Positions 50,898-60,022 of a DNA stretch of 64,000 nt are shown in pieces. The stretch is from NCBI RefSeq assembly GCF_000730605.1, contig NZ_BBIS01000003.1:124001-188000 (forward strand), given 5' to 3'. This DNA is from Pseudomonas monteilii NBRC 103158 = DSM 14164. GTDB taxonomy: Bacteria; Pseudomonadota; Gammaproteobacteria; Pseudomonadales; Pseudomonadaceae. The translations under genes and the position numbers were made by a program. The notes under the pieces are model-generated. The model was not told the DNA's origin and did not search any database. It saw only the letters and a list, made by a program, of their open reading frames with translations. Positions within the stretch are counted from its first letter, which is position 1. Each line of letters opens with the position of its first letter.

Positions 50898-52406
50898 TCA
50901 GGCTTTTCCGGGTATTCCATATTTACGCAGTCGCTGGGCAATAGCGGTATGCGAAGTTTGCAAACGCCCGGCTAACTGCCGCGTCGACGGGTAGCTGGCA
51001 TACAAGCGCTGCAACAGCTCACGCTCGAAGTCACCCACGGCCTGCTCCAGGCTGGCTACGTCGCCATCCAGCCCACGTGCCACCGAAGTACCGGCGATGT
51101 CCAGGTCGCCGATGTCCACCAGGTTGCCCTCACAGATAGCCGCTGCGCGGAAAATCACGTTCTGCAGTTGGCGTACATTGCCCGGCCAAGGGTTGGCCAG
51201 CAGTGCCGAATGGGTGGCTGGCGTCAATCGGCAGGGCGGGCGCTGAATTTGCGTGCAGGCTTGCTGCATGAAGAAGTGCGCCAGCATCAGGATATCCTGA
51301 CCCCGGTCGCGCAGTGGCGGTACCTGCAGGTTGAGCACGTTCAAGCGGTAGAACAGGTCTTCGCGGAAGCTGCCGTCGGCAACCATGCGTTCCAGGTCGC
51401 GGTGGGTGGCGCTGATGATGCGCACATCCACCTTCACTTCGCGGTCACCGCCCACCCGGCGGAAGCTGCCGTCACTGAGAAAGCGCAGCAGTTTGGCCTG
51501 CAGGTATGGCGACATTTCGCCAATTTCATCGAGGAATACCGTGCCCTGGTTGGCCAGCTCCATCAGCCCGGGCTTGCCGCCCCGTTGCGCGCCGGTGAAG
51601 GCGCCAGGGGCGTAACCGAACAGCTCGCTCTCGGCCAGGCTCTCGGGCAGCGCGGCACAGTTCAGGGCCAGGAACGGCGCTGCGTGGCGGCTGCTGATGG
51701 CATGGCAGGCGCGGGCTACCAGTTCTTTGCCAGTGCCGGTTTCGCCATGCACCAGCAATGGCGCGTCAAGCGCCGCCACTCGCAGGGCGCGGGCCTTGAG
51801 GGTGCGGATGGCCGGTGACTCGCCGAGCAGGGCATCGAAACCTTCGGCATGGTCGTGGTGCAAGGCTGACAGGCGTTCGCCCATGCGTGAAGGTGGGTAC
51901 AGCGTTAGCAGGCCGCCGGCATTGGTGATCGGCATCGCGTCCAGCAGCAGGCTTTGGCCGTTCAGCTGCATCTCGCGCATGGGCAGGTGGAAGTTGTTGT
52001 CCAGCAGGGCTTGCAGCAGCGCCGGGTCGCCAAACAGTTCGCCCACCGAGCGCCCGGCGGATTCGCGGCCACACAGTTCGATCAGCGCCGGGTTGGCCAG
52101 CAGCACCAGCCCTGCGCTGTCCACCGCCAGCACCGGGTCGCTCATGGCGGCCAGCAGGGCATCCAGTTGCAGGTGGCGGCGTTGGCCAGGGAGGATGTCC
52201 ACCACGTCCACCGATTGCACGCCATGCACCTCGAAGAGCGCATCGTGCAGTTCTTCGAGCACGGCGGGGCTTAGGGTGGGAGCGTCGATGTAAACGTTCG
52301 GCGGGACCATCTCCACGGCGTCCAGGTTGAGGTTGCGGGCACCGAGCAGGGCAAGGACTTCCTGGGTGATGCCGACGCGGTCGATGAAGCTGACGTGGAT
52401 GCGCAT
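50898..52406 (-). CDS. TyrR/GcsR-type sigma-54 enhancer-binding regulator
   Basis: A 502-residue regulator with an N-terminal ACT domain (MRIHVSFIDRVGITQEVLALL, residues 1-75), a PAS domain (about 80-190), and an AAA+ domain with Walker A GETGTGKE, GAFTGA near residue 268 and Walker B GTVFLDEIGEM. A Fis/TyrR-type helix-turn-helix ends the protein (TRQLAGRLQTSHTAIAQRLRKYGI). The intact GAFTGA loop means it can activate sigma-54 polymerase, unlike E. coli TyrR. Candidate targets are the gcv promoter 4 kb away, the Tat oxidoreductase and gltS. GcsR is the best named match by context; PhhR is the alternative. Confidence 0.85.
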   Translation of the reverse strand: MRIHVSFIDRVGITQEVLALLGARNLNLDAVEMVPPNVYIDAPTLSPAVLEELHDALFEVHGVQSVDVVDILPGQRRHLQLDALLAAMSDPVLAVDSAGLVLLANPALIELCGRESAGRSVGELFGDPALLQALLDNNFHLPMREMQLNGQSLLLDAMPITNAGGLLTLYPPSRMGERLSALHHDHAEGFDALLGESPAIRTLKARALRVAALDAPLLVHGETGTGKELVARACHAISSRHAAPFLALNCAALPESLAESELFGYAPGAFTGAQRGGKPGLMELANQGTVFLDEIGEMSPYLQAKLLRFLSDGSFRRVGGDREVKVDVRIISATHRDLERMVADGSFREDLFYRLNVLNLQVPPLRDRGQDILMLAHFFMQQACTQIQRPPCRLTPATHSALLANPWPGNVRQLQNVIFRAAAICEGNLVDIGDLDIAGTSVARGLDGDVASLEQAVGDFERELLQRLYASYPSTRQLAGRLQTSHTAIAQRLRKYGIPGKA

Positions 52407-52457
52407 GAGGGAGGGTGAGGTGGTGGCCGGGGAGGGCAGTAGTATGCCTTAACATCG

Positions 52458-52480
52458 CCGGGGCCGCTGTGCGGCCCCGG
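52458..52480 (-). terminator. hairpin at the end of the arc operon
   Basis: Perfect 10-bp stem CCGGGGCCGC / GCGGCCCCGG with a 3-base loop, 10 bases after the last gene of the minus-strand arc run. There is no strong T-tract on the minus strand. Confidence 0.6.
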
Positions 52481-52489
52481 TTCTTGACA

Positions 52490-52858
52490 TCACTCCAGAT
52501 GTTCAGGCTTGATCGGATCGCCCGATTTCACATCGAGCTTTTCGCGAATATCGGCGAACATGTAGTCATAGAGCTTGTGCGGCGAACTCAGGGTCTCGAA
52601 TTTCTTCGGCGGCGCCAGATACGACTGTGCCTTGCGGGTCAGTTGCATGAGAAAGCTGGGCAACACCTGGTCCTTGGCGAGGAAGAACTTTTCTTCCACC
52701 GTTTTGCCTTCGATGCTGCCATGCATGTGGAACTGAATGCCTCTGCCTTCCTTGGGGTCAGACACTGCCTCGTACTCGATGTTCAGGTCGTAGCTGTGGT
52801 CTGCCGCGTTCAGCGCAGTGCGCTCGATGTGTACATGACCGGGGTGGTACTGGGCCAT
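52490..52858 (-). CDS. small conserved protein at the end of the arc operon (DUF5064-like)
   Basis: A 122-residue soluble protein (MAQYHPGHVHIERTALNAADHSYDLNIEYEAV) with beta-strand rich N-terminal half and a helical C-terminal half (SFLMQLTRKAQSYLAPPKKFE, HKLYDYMFADIREKLDVKSG). No signal or catalytic motif was found. GAGG precedes ATG 52858, and it lies 56 bases after arcC with no terminator between, so it is probably part of the arc transcript. I believe it matches a pseudomonad-restricted domain of unknown function. A role in anaerobic or arginine metabolism is inferred only from position. Confidence 0.75.
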   Translation of the reverse strand: MAQYHPGHVHIERTALNAADHSYDLNIEYEAVSDPKEGRGIQFHMHGSIEGKTVEEKFFLAKDQVLPSFLMQLTRKAQSYLAPPKKFETLSSPHKLYDYMFADIREKLDVKSGDPIKPEHLE

Positions 52859-52914
52859 GGCTAACTCCTCTGGAAGGTTGAAAATGGCGGGCGCCGGGCG
52901 CCCGCCCACTGCAA

Positions 52915-53844
52915 TCAACGGTAGCTGATCCCTGGCTTCGCGGTGGAGACCCGAGTGCCGGCAGTGCCTTTGACGATGTCCTCGATGTTCTCGAGCGAAC
53001 TGATCACCGCCACTTTGCCGGTATTGCGGGCGAAGTCACTGGCAGCTTGCACCTTTGGCCCCATGGAGCCGGCAGCGAAGCCAAGCCGTTCGAGTTCGTC
53101 AGGGTGTGCCTGGGCGATGGCTTTTTGCGTAGGCTTGCCCCAGTCAATGTACGCCGCATCCACGTCAGTGGCGATTATCAATAGGTCGGCATCCAGTTGC
53201 TCGGCCAGCAAAGCCGAGCACAGGTCCTTGTCGATCACCGCCTCGATGCCCTTGAGCTTGCGGTTTTCATCGTACATGGTGGGGATGCCACCACCGCCTG
53301 CGCAAATCACGATGCTGCTCTTTTCCAGCAGCCACTTGATCGGGCGGATTTCGAAGATGCGCTTGGGTTTGGGGCTGGCCACCACGCGGCGGTACTTGTC
53401 GCCGTCGGCCTTCACTACCCAGCCCTTTTCCTTGGCCAGCCGTTCGGCTTCGTCCTTGCTGTAGACCGGGCCGATGAACTTGGTGGGGTCTTTGAAGGCG
53501 GGGTCATTGGCGTCCACTTCCACCTGGGTCAGCAGGGTGGCGAATGGCACTTCGAAGGCCAGCAGGTTGCCCAGTTCCTGCTCGATCATGTAGCCGATCA
53601 TGCCCTCGGTTTCAGCGCCCAGCACGTCCAGCGGGTAGGCCTCGTCGGGTTTGTAGGACAGTGCCTGAAGTGATAGCAGGCCAACCTGCGGGCCGTTGCC
53701 GTGGGCAATGACCAGCTCGTTGCCAGGGTGGATCTTGGCGATCTGTTCGGTGGCGGTGCGGATATTGGCGCGCTGGTTCTCAGCGGTCATGGGCTCGCCG
53801 CGACGCAGCAGGGCGTTGCCGCCCAATGCAACAACGATACGCAT
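52915..53844 (-). CDS. arcC: carbamate kinase ArcC
   Basis: A 309-residue amino-acid kinase family enzyme: [29 protein letters not shown], and [12 protein letters not shown]. It transfers phosphate from carbamoyl phosphate to ADP, the ATP-yielding step of the arginine deiminase pathway. It follows arcB by 81 bases, a gap containing a REP-like element. Confidence 0.96.
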   Translation of the reverse strand: MRIVVALGGNALLRRGEPMTAENQRANIRTATEQIAKIHPGNELVIAHGNGPQVGLLSLQALSYKPDEAYPLDVLGAETEGMIGYMIEQELGNLLAFEVPFATLLTQVEVDANDPAFKDPTKFIGPVYSKDEAERLAKEKGWVVKADGDKYRRVVASPKPKRIFEIRPIKWLLEKSSIVICAGGGGIPTMYDENRKLKGIEAVIDKDLCSALLAEQLDADLLIIATDVDAAYIDWGKPTQKAIAQAHPDELERLGFAAGSMGPKVQAASDFARNTGKVAVISSLENIEDIVKGTAGTRVSTAKPGISYR

Positions 53845-53883
53845 GGGGAATGTCCTTTGCGGATGAGGTAGCGCCTCGATCCT

Positions 53884-53913
53884 GCAGGCGCTGGCAAGCC
53901 AGCCCCCACAGGA
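53884..53913. repeat. REP-like element between arcB and arcC
   Basis: The core GCTGGCAAGCCAGC (6-bp arms at 53890-53903) followed by CCCCACAGGA matches a common P. putida REP variant. Inside an operon it could attenuate transcription or stabilise the upstream mRNA. Confidence 0.6.
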
Positions 53914-53925
53914 ACGAGGTGGTTG

Positions 53926-54936
53926 TCAGAGGTCAGCCAGGGTCGACACCAGGATCGCCTTGATCGTGTGCATGCGGTTTTCCGCCTGCTCGAAGGCGAT
54001 GCAGGCCGGCGACTCGAACACGTCGTCGGTCACTTCGATGCCGTTGGCCAGGTCCGGGTACTGTGCGGCGATCTGCTTGCCTACCTTGGTTTCGGAGTTG
54101 TGGAACGCCGGCAGGCAGTGCATGAACTTGGTCCGCGGGTTGCCAGTGGACTTCATCAGCTGCGCATTCACCTGATAAGGCTTGAGCTGCTTGATGCGCT
54201 CGCCCCACGCCTCGATCGGCTCGCCCATCGACACCCACACGTCGGTGTGCACGAAGTCCACACCCTTGACCGCAGCAACCGGGTCTTCGGTGAGGGTGAT
54301 GCGGGCGCCACTTTCTTCAGCGTACTTCTTGCAACGCTCGACCAGGTCATCATGCGGCCACAGCGCCTTGGGTGCGGCGATGCGTACATCCATGCCAAGC
54401 TTGGCACCGATCAGCAGCAGTGAGTTGCCCATGTTGTTGCGGGCATCGCCCAGGTAGGCGTAGCTGATGTCATGCAGCGGCTTGTCGCTGTGCTCACGCA
54501 TGGTCAGCACGTCGGCGATCATTTGCGTTGGGTGATATTCGTCAGTCAGGCCGTTGAACACCGGCACGCCGGCAAACTTGGCCAGCTCTTCGACGATTTC
54601 CTGCTTGAAGCCACGGTACTCGATGGCATCGTACATGCGCCCGAGCACGCGGGCGGTGTCTTTCATGCTCTCTTTGTGGCCAATCTGCGAGGAATTGGGG
54701 TCGATGTAGGTAACGTTGGCGCCCTGGTCATAAGCTGCCACTTCGAACGCGCAGCGGGTACGGGTGGAGGTTTTTTCGAAGATCAGGGCGATGTTGTTGC
54801 CCTTCAGGTGCTGCTGCTCGGTGCCGGTGTACTTGGCGCGCTTCAGGTCGCGGGACAGGTCCAGCAGGTAGCGCAACTCGCGCGTGGTGTGGTGTTCCAG
54901 GCTGAGCAGGTTGCGGTTGTGAATGTTGAACGCCAT
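53926..54936 (-). CDS. arcB: catabolic ornithine carbamoyltransferase ArcB
   Basis: A 336-residue transcarbamylase. The carbamoyl phosphate site is [12 protein letters not shown] and the ornithine/cysteine motif is HCLPAFH. It splits citrulline to ornithine and carbamoyl phosphate. ATG 54936 ([16 protein letters not shown]) is the family start, preceded by AAGGAGAAA. It follows arcA by 69 bases. Confidence 0.95.
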   Translation of the reverse strand: MAFNIHNRNLLSLEHHTTRELRYLLDLSRDLKRAKYTGTEQQHLKGNNIALIFEKTSTRTRCAFEVAAYDQGANVTYIDPNSSQIGHKESMKDTARVLGRMYDAIEYRGFKQEIVEELAKFAGVPVFNGLTDEYHPTQMIADVLTMREHSDKPLHDISYAYLGDARNNMGNSLLLIGAKLGMDVRIAAPKALWPHDDLVERCKKYAEESGARITLTEDPVAAVKGVDFVHTDVWVSMGEPIEAWGERIKQLKPYQVNAQLMKSTGNPRTKFMHCLPAFHNSETKVGKQIAAQYPDLANGIEVTDDVFESPACIAFEQAENRMHTIKAILVSTLADL

Positions 54937-55005
54937 GACTTTTCTCCTTGGGTTTGGTGAACGCACCGGCCGCCGCTTTGTGAGGGCGGCCGGGGGTAAT
55001 GGGCG

Positions 55006-56259
55006 TTAGTAATCGATAGGGTCGCGCACAATTGGGCAGGTCATGCAGTGGCCGCCGCCACGGCCCCGGCCCAGTTCGCCGGCGCTGATGGTGATGACCT
55101 CGATACCCGCCTTGCGCAGCAGGGTATTGGTGTAGGTGTTGCGGTCGTAGCCGATGACCACACCCGGCTCGATGGCCACCACGTTGTTGCCGTCATCCCA
55201 CTGTTCGCGCTCGGCGGCGAAGCTGTTGCCGCCGGTCTCGACCACGCGCAGCTTGACCCCCAGTTGCTCGCCCACCACTTCGATGAACGACTTGTTGATG
55301 CGGCGAACGTCCATGCCGTACGGCTTGCCTTCGTCCGGGCGGATGATGAACGGCACGATCTCTTTCACCACTTCCGGGAAGACCGTGACCAGGTCGCGGT
55401 CGCAGAAGCTGAACACGGTGTCCAGGTGCATGGCGGCGCGGGACTTCGGCAGGCCGGCGACGATCACTTCCTTGACGGCGCCCTTGGCAAACAGGTTCTG
55501 TGCCAGCTGGCCGATGGCCTGGCGCGAGGTGCGCTCGCCCATGCCGATGAGCACGATACCTTTGCCGATCGGCATCACGTCACCGCCTTCGAGGGTGGCA
55601 TTGCCGTGGTCTTTGTCAGGGTCGCCGTACCACACCTGGAAGTCGGCGCCGGTGAACTCCTTGTGGAACTTGTAGATGGCTGTGGTCAGCAGGGTTTCCT
55701 GACGTCGCGCCGGCCAGTACATCGGGTTCAGCGTCACGCCACCGTAGATCCAGCAGGTGGTGTCGCGGGTGAACTGGGTGTTGGGCAGTGGCGGCAGGAT
55801 GAAGCTGGAATGGCCCAGGTAGTCGTTGTACATCTTGACCACGTCGGCGCCTTCACTCTGCGGCAGGTCCTGGCCGGCCACGCCGCCGATCAGGAATTCG
55901 GCCAGGTGGCGCGGTTCGAGACTTTCCAGCCAGCTGCGTACTTCGTTGGTCAGGCCCACACCGACGGTGTCGGGGGTGATCTTGCGGTCGAGGATCCACT
56001 TCAGCGCTTCGGGTTGTTGGACGATTTCGGTCAGCAGGTTGTGCATCTCCAGCACATCCACACCACGCTCACGCATCTTGGTGACGAAGTCGAAATGGTC
56101 ACGCTTGGCCTGGTCGACCCAGATCACGTCGTCGAACAGCAGCTCGTCACAGTTGCTCGGCGTCAGGCGCTTGTGCGCCAGGCCCGGCGAGCAAACCATC
56201 ACTTTGCGCAGTTTGCCGGCTTCGGAGTGGACACCGTACTTCTGTTTTTCAGCGGACAT
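55006..56259 (-). CDS. arcA: arginine deiminase ArcA
   Basis: A 417-residue guanidino-modifying enzyme that converts arginine to citrulline and ammonia. The nucleophile is Cys405 in [17 protein letters not shown]; the substrate-binding residues in [10 protein letters not shown] and [13 protein letters not shown] are present. It lies 33 bases after arcD and begins the enzymatic part of the pathway, which yields ATP without oxygen. Confidence 0.97.
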   Translation of the reverse strand: MSAEKQKYGVHSEAGKLRKVMVCSPGLAHKRLTPSNCDELLFDDVIWVDQAKRDHFDFVTKMRERGVDVLEMHNLLTEIVQQPEALKWILDRKITPDTVGVGLTNEVRSWLESLEPRHLAEFLIGGVAGQDLPQSEGADVVKMYNDYLGHSSFILPPLPNTQFTRDTTCWIYGGVTLNPMYWPARRQETLLTTAIYKFHKEFTGADFQVWYGDPDKDHGNATLEGGDVMPIGKGIVLIGMGERTSRQAIGQLAQNLFAKGAVKEVIVAGLPKSRAAMHLDTVFSFCDRDLVTVFPEVVKEIVPFIIRPDEGKPYGMDVRRINKSFIEVVGEQLGVKLRVVETGGNSFAAEREQWDDGNNVVAIEPGVVIGYDRNTYTNTLLRKAGIEVITISAGELGRGRGGGHCMTCPIVRDPIDY

Positions 56260-56292
56260 GGTTTCATTCCTCCAATTGAACGAAGACGTGGG

Positions 56293-57720
56293 TCAAAGGG
56301 TCAGGAAGCCGTCGTACAGGCCGAAGGCTGCCACCAGGGCGCCGATGACCACGGCTGCGAAGATCAGTTTTTCCACGTTGGTGAAGACAGGTTGGCCTAC
56401 CTCACGCTTGGCCTTGGCGAACAGGATGGCGCCAGGTGCGTAGAGCAGGGCCGAGAGCAGCAGGTATTTCACGCCGCCGGCGTACAGCAGCCAGATGGCG
56501 TACAGCAGGGCGATACCGCCGATGATCAGGTCTTTCTTGCGTTCGGCCAGGGCTTGTTCGTAGGTTTCGCTGCGCAGTGCCAGCAAGAAGGCGTAGGCCG
56601 CCGACCACAGGTAAGGCACCAGGATCATCGAGGTGGCGAGGTAGATCAGCGACAGGTAGGTGCTGTTGGAGAACAGCGTGATCACCAGGAAGATCTGCAC
56701 CATGGCGTTGGTCAGCCACAGGGCGTTGGCCGGCACCTGGTTGGCGTTTTCGCGGCGCAGGAACTCCGGCATGGTGTGGTCCTTGGCGGCGGCGAACATG
56801 ATCTCGGCGCACAGCAGCACCCACGACAGCAGGGCCCCCAGCAGCGAGATGATCAGGCCGACGCTGATCAGCACCGCACCCCAGTGGCCGACCACATGTT
56901 CCAGCACGGCCGCCATCGACGGGTTCTGCAGCTTGGCCAGCTCTGGTTGGGTCATGATGCCCAGCGACAGCACGTTGACCAGCACCAGGAACAGCAACAC
57001 GGTGACGAAGCCGATGACCGTGGCCTTGCCCACGTCAGAGCGTTTTTCCGCCCGGGACGAGAAGATGCTCGCACCCTCGATGCCGATGAACACCCACACG
57101 GTGACCAGCATCATGTTGCGCACTTGGTTCATCACGCTGCCAAGCTCTGGTGTGCCTACGGCCCAGATGTCGGCGCTGAAGATGTCGAGCCTGAAGGCGA
57201 ACAGGCAGATCAGTGCGAACAGCACCAGCGGCACCACTTTGGCCACGGTGGTGACCAGGTTGATGAACGCTGCTTCCTTGATGCCGCGCAGCACCAGGAA
57301 GTGCACCGCCCACAACAGGATCGATGCGCCAATGATGGCGGCCGGCGTGTTGCCTTCACCGAAGATCGGGAAGAAGTACCCCAAGGTACTGAACAGCAAC
57401 ACGAAGTAGCCGACGTTGCCCAGCCAGGCACTGATCCAGTAGCCCCAGGCCGAGGAAAAGCCCATGTAGTCGCCGAAACCGGCCTTGGCGTAGGCATACA
57501 CCCCGCCATCCAGGTCAGGCTTGCGGTTGGCCAGGGTCTGGAACACGAAGGCCAGTGTCAGCATGCCGACGGCGGTGATGCCCCAGCCAATCAACACCGC
57601 ACCAACGCCTGCGCTGGCGGCCATGTTTTGCGGCAGCGAGAAGATCCCGCCGCCAATCATCGAACCGACAACAAGTGCAACTAGCGCGCCGAGCTTTAGT
57701 TTTCCGGATGAATCAGACAT
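56293..57720 (-). CDS. arcD: arginine/ornithine antiporter ArcD
   Basis: A 475-residue APC-superfamily antiporter with about 12 membrane segments (LGALVALVVGSMIGGGIFSLPQNMA at the start). It exchanges external arginine for ornithine. It is the first gene of arcD-arcA-arcB-arcC. A class II Anr-type promoter lies in front (57753-57794), so anaerobic induction is expected. It is strongly similar along its whole length to the divergent antiporter gene at 58148-59575. Confidence 0.95.
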   Translation of the reverse strand: MSDSSGKLKLGALVALVVGSMIGGGIFSLPQNMAASAGVGAVLIGWGITAVGMLTLAFVFQTLANRKPDLDGGVYAYAKAGFGDYMGFSSAWGYWISAWLGNVGYFVLLFSTLGYFFPIFGEGNTPAAIIGASILLWAVHFLVLRGIKEAAFINLVTTVAKVVPLVLFALICLFAFRLDIFSADIWAVGTPELGSVMNQVRNMMLVTVWVFIGIEGASIFSSRAEKRSDVGKATVIGFVTVLLFLVLVNVLSLGIMTQPELAKLQNPSMAAVLEHVVGHWGAVLISVGLIISLLGALLSWVLLCAEIMFAAAKDHTMPEFLRRENANQVPANALWLTNAMVQIFLVITLFSNSTYLSLIYLATSMILVPYLWSAAYAFLLALRSETYEQALAERKKDLIIGGIALLYAIWLLYAGGVKYLLLSALLYAPGAILFAKAKREVGQPVFTNVEKLIFAAVVIGALVAAFGLYDGFLTL

Positions 57721-58147
57721 TTAACAACTCCTGCCAGGAGAAAGTTGACATCAGCATAAATCTGACGCCTTTGCCGTACGCTGACTTGTGTCAGCTTATG
57801 GCTACGTGAAGGTGACTTCACGGGTGCTCCTGGAGAGTGCCGACAGCTTAAGCTGCAGGCATTGCGCGCTGGCACCTCCATGTCGTTCTAGAGCAAACGC
57901 TCTGTTCAGCCTGCGATGCTTGAAGCTAGCCGCTTTTGCCGCTTTCGCAAATTTTTCACAAGAATTTCGAGTTTTATCAGTTTCTTTTCTAGTCGCCGCG
58001 CAGCTGCTAATTTTTACAGGGTAGGTGCATAGACAAAGCAGTTATTAGTGCTATAGCTTCAATGCCAAGCTTCATTATAAGTAACAGCACTTATATGGCC
58101 CGCAACGCTGTTTCAAATGCGTGACAGTGCAGGAAAAAGGGAGGCTC
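57721..58147. other. 427-base divergent gap between the two antiporter genes
   Basis: No credible gene. The left third contains the Anr-type promoter of arcD and a second inverted repeat GTGAAG / CTTCAC at 57806-57821. From about 57940 it becomes AT-rich. The right end has GGGAGG just before the second antiporter gene. No convincing Anr box facing the second gene was found. Confidence 0.6.
57753..57794 (-). promoter_or_regulatory. Anr-dependent promoter of the arc operon
   Basis: The dyad CTGACTTGTGTCAG (57781-57794; flanking G/C extends it to 16 bases) resembles the FNR/Anr box TTGAT-N4-ATCAA. Placing its centre at -41.5 gives a -10 hexamer TATGCT (57753-57758, minus strand; 4 of 6) and a start near 57746, a 25-base leader. 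Geometry is that of a class II FNR-type promoter. Confidence 0.55.
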
Positions 58148-59575
58148 ATGAGCGAACCGGGACAGAAGCTGCGCCTGGGCGCGCTGATCGCGCTGGTGGT
58201 CGGCTCGATGATTGGTGGCGGGATCTTCTCGCTGCCGCAGAACATGGCGGCGCGTGCCGATGTAGGGGCGGTGTTGATTGGCTGGGGCATCACGGCTGTC
58301 GGTATGCTGGCGCTGGCCTTCGTGTTCCAGACCCTGGCCAACCGCAAACCGGAGCTCGATTCGGGGGTGTACGCCTACGCCAAGGCGGGCTTCGGTGAAT
58401 ACATGGGCTTCTCCTCGGCCTGGGGTTACTGGATCAGCGCCTGGCTGGGTAACGTCGGTTACTTCGTACTGCTGTTCAGCACCCTGGGCTTTTACTTTCC
58501 GGTGTTTGGCGAAGGCAACACGCCAATCGCCATCGGCTGTGCCTCGCTGCTGCTGTGGGCGGTGCATTTCCTGGTGCTGCGCGGCATCAAGGAGGCAGCG
58601 TTCATCAACCAGGTGACCACCGTGGCCAAGGTGGTGCCATTGCTGATGTTCGTGGTGATTGCTGCGTTTGCCTTCCGCGCCGATATCTTCACCCGGGATA
58701 TCTGGGGCATGAGCAACCCGCAGTTCGGCAGCGTGCTGGAGCAGGTGCGCAACATGATGCTGGTGACCGTGTTCGTGTTCATCGGTATCGAGGGGGCCAG
58801 CGTGTATTCCGGGCGCGCCGAGCGCCGTTCGGACGTGGGTAAGGCTACGGTCATCGGTTTTCTCGGTGTGCTGGCGTTGCTGGTGCTGGTCAACGTGTTG
58901 TCGCTGGGGGTGATGACCCAGCCAGAACTGGCCGGGCTGCAGAACCCCTCACTGGCCTCGGTGCTGGAGCACATTGTTGGCCCTTGGGGCGCGTTGCTGA
59001 TCAGCCTCGGGCTGGCGGTGTCATTGCTCGGTGCCTTGCTGTCCTGGGCGCTGCTGTGCGCCGAGATTCTGTACGCCACGGCGCGGGACAAGACCATGCC
59101 GCGCTTTCTGGCCAAGGAAAACGCCAACCATGTGCCGGCCAACGCCCTGTGGCTGACCAACTGCATGATCCAGGGCTTCCTGTTGATCACGCTGTTCTCG
59201 GCCGGTACGTACACCAGCCTGATCTATCTGGCTTCTTCGATGATACTGGTGCCCTACCTGTGGTCGGCGGCTTATGCCGTGCTGCTGGCGGGGCGTGGGG
59301 AAACCTACGCCGGGCAACCGGGCCTGCGCCGCAAGGACCTGCTGGTGGCGCTGGTTGCCCTGCTGTATGCCGTTTGGCTGCTGTACGCGGGGGGGCTGAA
59401 GTACCTGCTACTTTCTGCGCTGTTGTACGCACCCGGTGTGATCCTGTTCGCCAGGGCCAAGCATGAGCAGGGGCAGACCTTGTTCACCACCTGGGAAAAG
59501 CTGATTTTTGCTGCCGTGCTTGTGGGTGCTGCGCTGGCGGCCTACGCCTTGTATTCAGGGCTGCTGAGCTTGTGA
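58148..59575 (+). CDS. second ArcD-like basic amino acid antiporter
   Basis: A 475-residue APC-family antiporter, the same length as ArcD and near-collinear with it: LGALIALVVGSMIGGGIFSLPQNMAARADVGAVLIGWGITAVGM and LLSALLYAPGVILFARAKHE recur almost unchanged. It arose by duplication and now faces arcD head-to-head. The ATG at 58148 is preceded by GGGAGG. The last 21 bases overlap the convergent YbaN-like gene. The substrate is probably arginine/ornithine or a related pair such as lysine or agmatine derivatives; the sequence cannot settle this. Confidence 0.9.
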   Translation: MSEPGQKLRLGALIALVVGSMIGGGIFSLPQNMAARADVGAVLIGWGITAVGMLALAFVFQTLANRKPELDSGVYAYAKAGFGEYMGFSSAWGYWISAWLGNVGYFVLLFSTLGFYFPVFGEGNTPIAIGCASLLLWAVHFLVLRGIKEAAFINQVTTVAKVVPLLMFVVIAAFAFRADIFTRDIWGMSNPQFGSVLEQVRNMMLVTVFVFIGIEGASVYSGRAERRSDVGKATVIGFLGVLALLVLVNVLSLGVMTQPELAGLQNPSLASVLEHIVGPWGALLISLGLAVSLLGALLSWALLCAEILYATARDKTMPRFLAKENANHVPANALWLTNCMIQGFLLITLFSAGTYTSLIYLASSMILVPYLWSAAYAVLLAGRGETYAGQPGLRRKDLLVALVALLYAVWLLYAGGLKYLLLSALLYAPGVILFARAKHEQGQTLFTTWEKLIFAAVLVGAALAAYALYSGLLSL

Positions 59576-59968
59576 CGGGGCAGGGCAGGCATGCTCCGGG
59601 CGCGACCAGATCCACAGGTTGCCCAGGGTCATGCCGGCGATGGCCAGGAACACCGGCCAGCGGTGTTCGAGAAAGGTCAGCATCAGGCCAGCACACAGCA
59701 GCATGCTGACGGTCGCGCTTACCTTGGCCCGGCGCTGGATCACCTTGCCATTGCGCCAGTTGTAAAGGATTGGCCCGAACAACCGATGGTTTTCCAGCCA
59801 GGCTGAAAGGCGTGGAGAGCTGCGCGTGGCAGCCCAGGCGGCCAGCAGGATGAACTCGGTGGTCGGCAAGCCGGGAATCACGATGGCGACCAGGCCCACG
59901 CCCAGGCTCACGTAAGCCAGTATTCCATACAGCAGGCGGGCGAGTTTGGTGCGGGCGGGTCGGGTCAT
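59555..59968 (-). CDS. YbaN family (DUF454) inner membrane protein
   Basis: A 137-residue membrane protein with about three or four hydrophobic helices: LLYGILAYVSLGVGLVAIVIPGLPTTEFILLAAWAATRSSPRLSAWL is the DUF454 signature, followed by LFGPILYNWRNGKVI. Function unknown; in some bacteria the family is linked with iron or heme-regulated loci. It is 54 bases downstream of the heme oxygenase gene on the same strand, so it may belong to the heme operon, and its end overlaps the convergent antiporter. Confidence 0.82.
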   Translation of the reverse strand: MTRPARTKLARLLYGILAYVSLGVGLVAIVIPGLPTTEFILLAAWAATRSSPRLSAWLENHRLFGPILYNWRNGKVIQRRAKVSATVSMLLCAGLMLTFLEHRWPVFLAIAGMTLGNLWIWSRPEHACPAPSQAQQP

Positions 59969-60022
59969 GGTCTCACTGCATAAAACGGTGCGGCCACCGG
60001 AGGGGTGGCCGGTTACGGCGTA

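Noticed and set aside
55048..57684. 878-codon plus-strand frame antisense to arcA and arcD
   Set aside because: It spans two real minus-strand genes and their gap; histidine/aspartate/glutamine-rich composition is typical of antisense frames.
57806..57821. GTGAAG-GTGA-CTTCAC as an Anr box for the second antiporter gene
   Set aside because: The half-sites do not match TTGAT/ATCAA, and it is more than 300 bases from the gene start.
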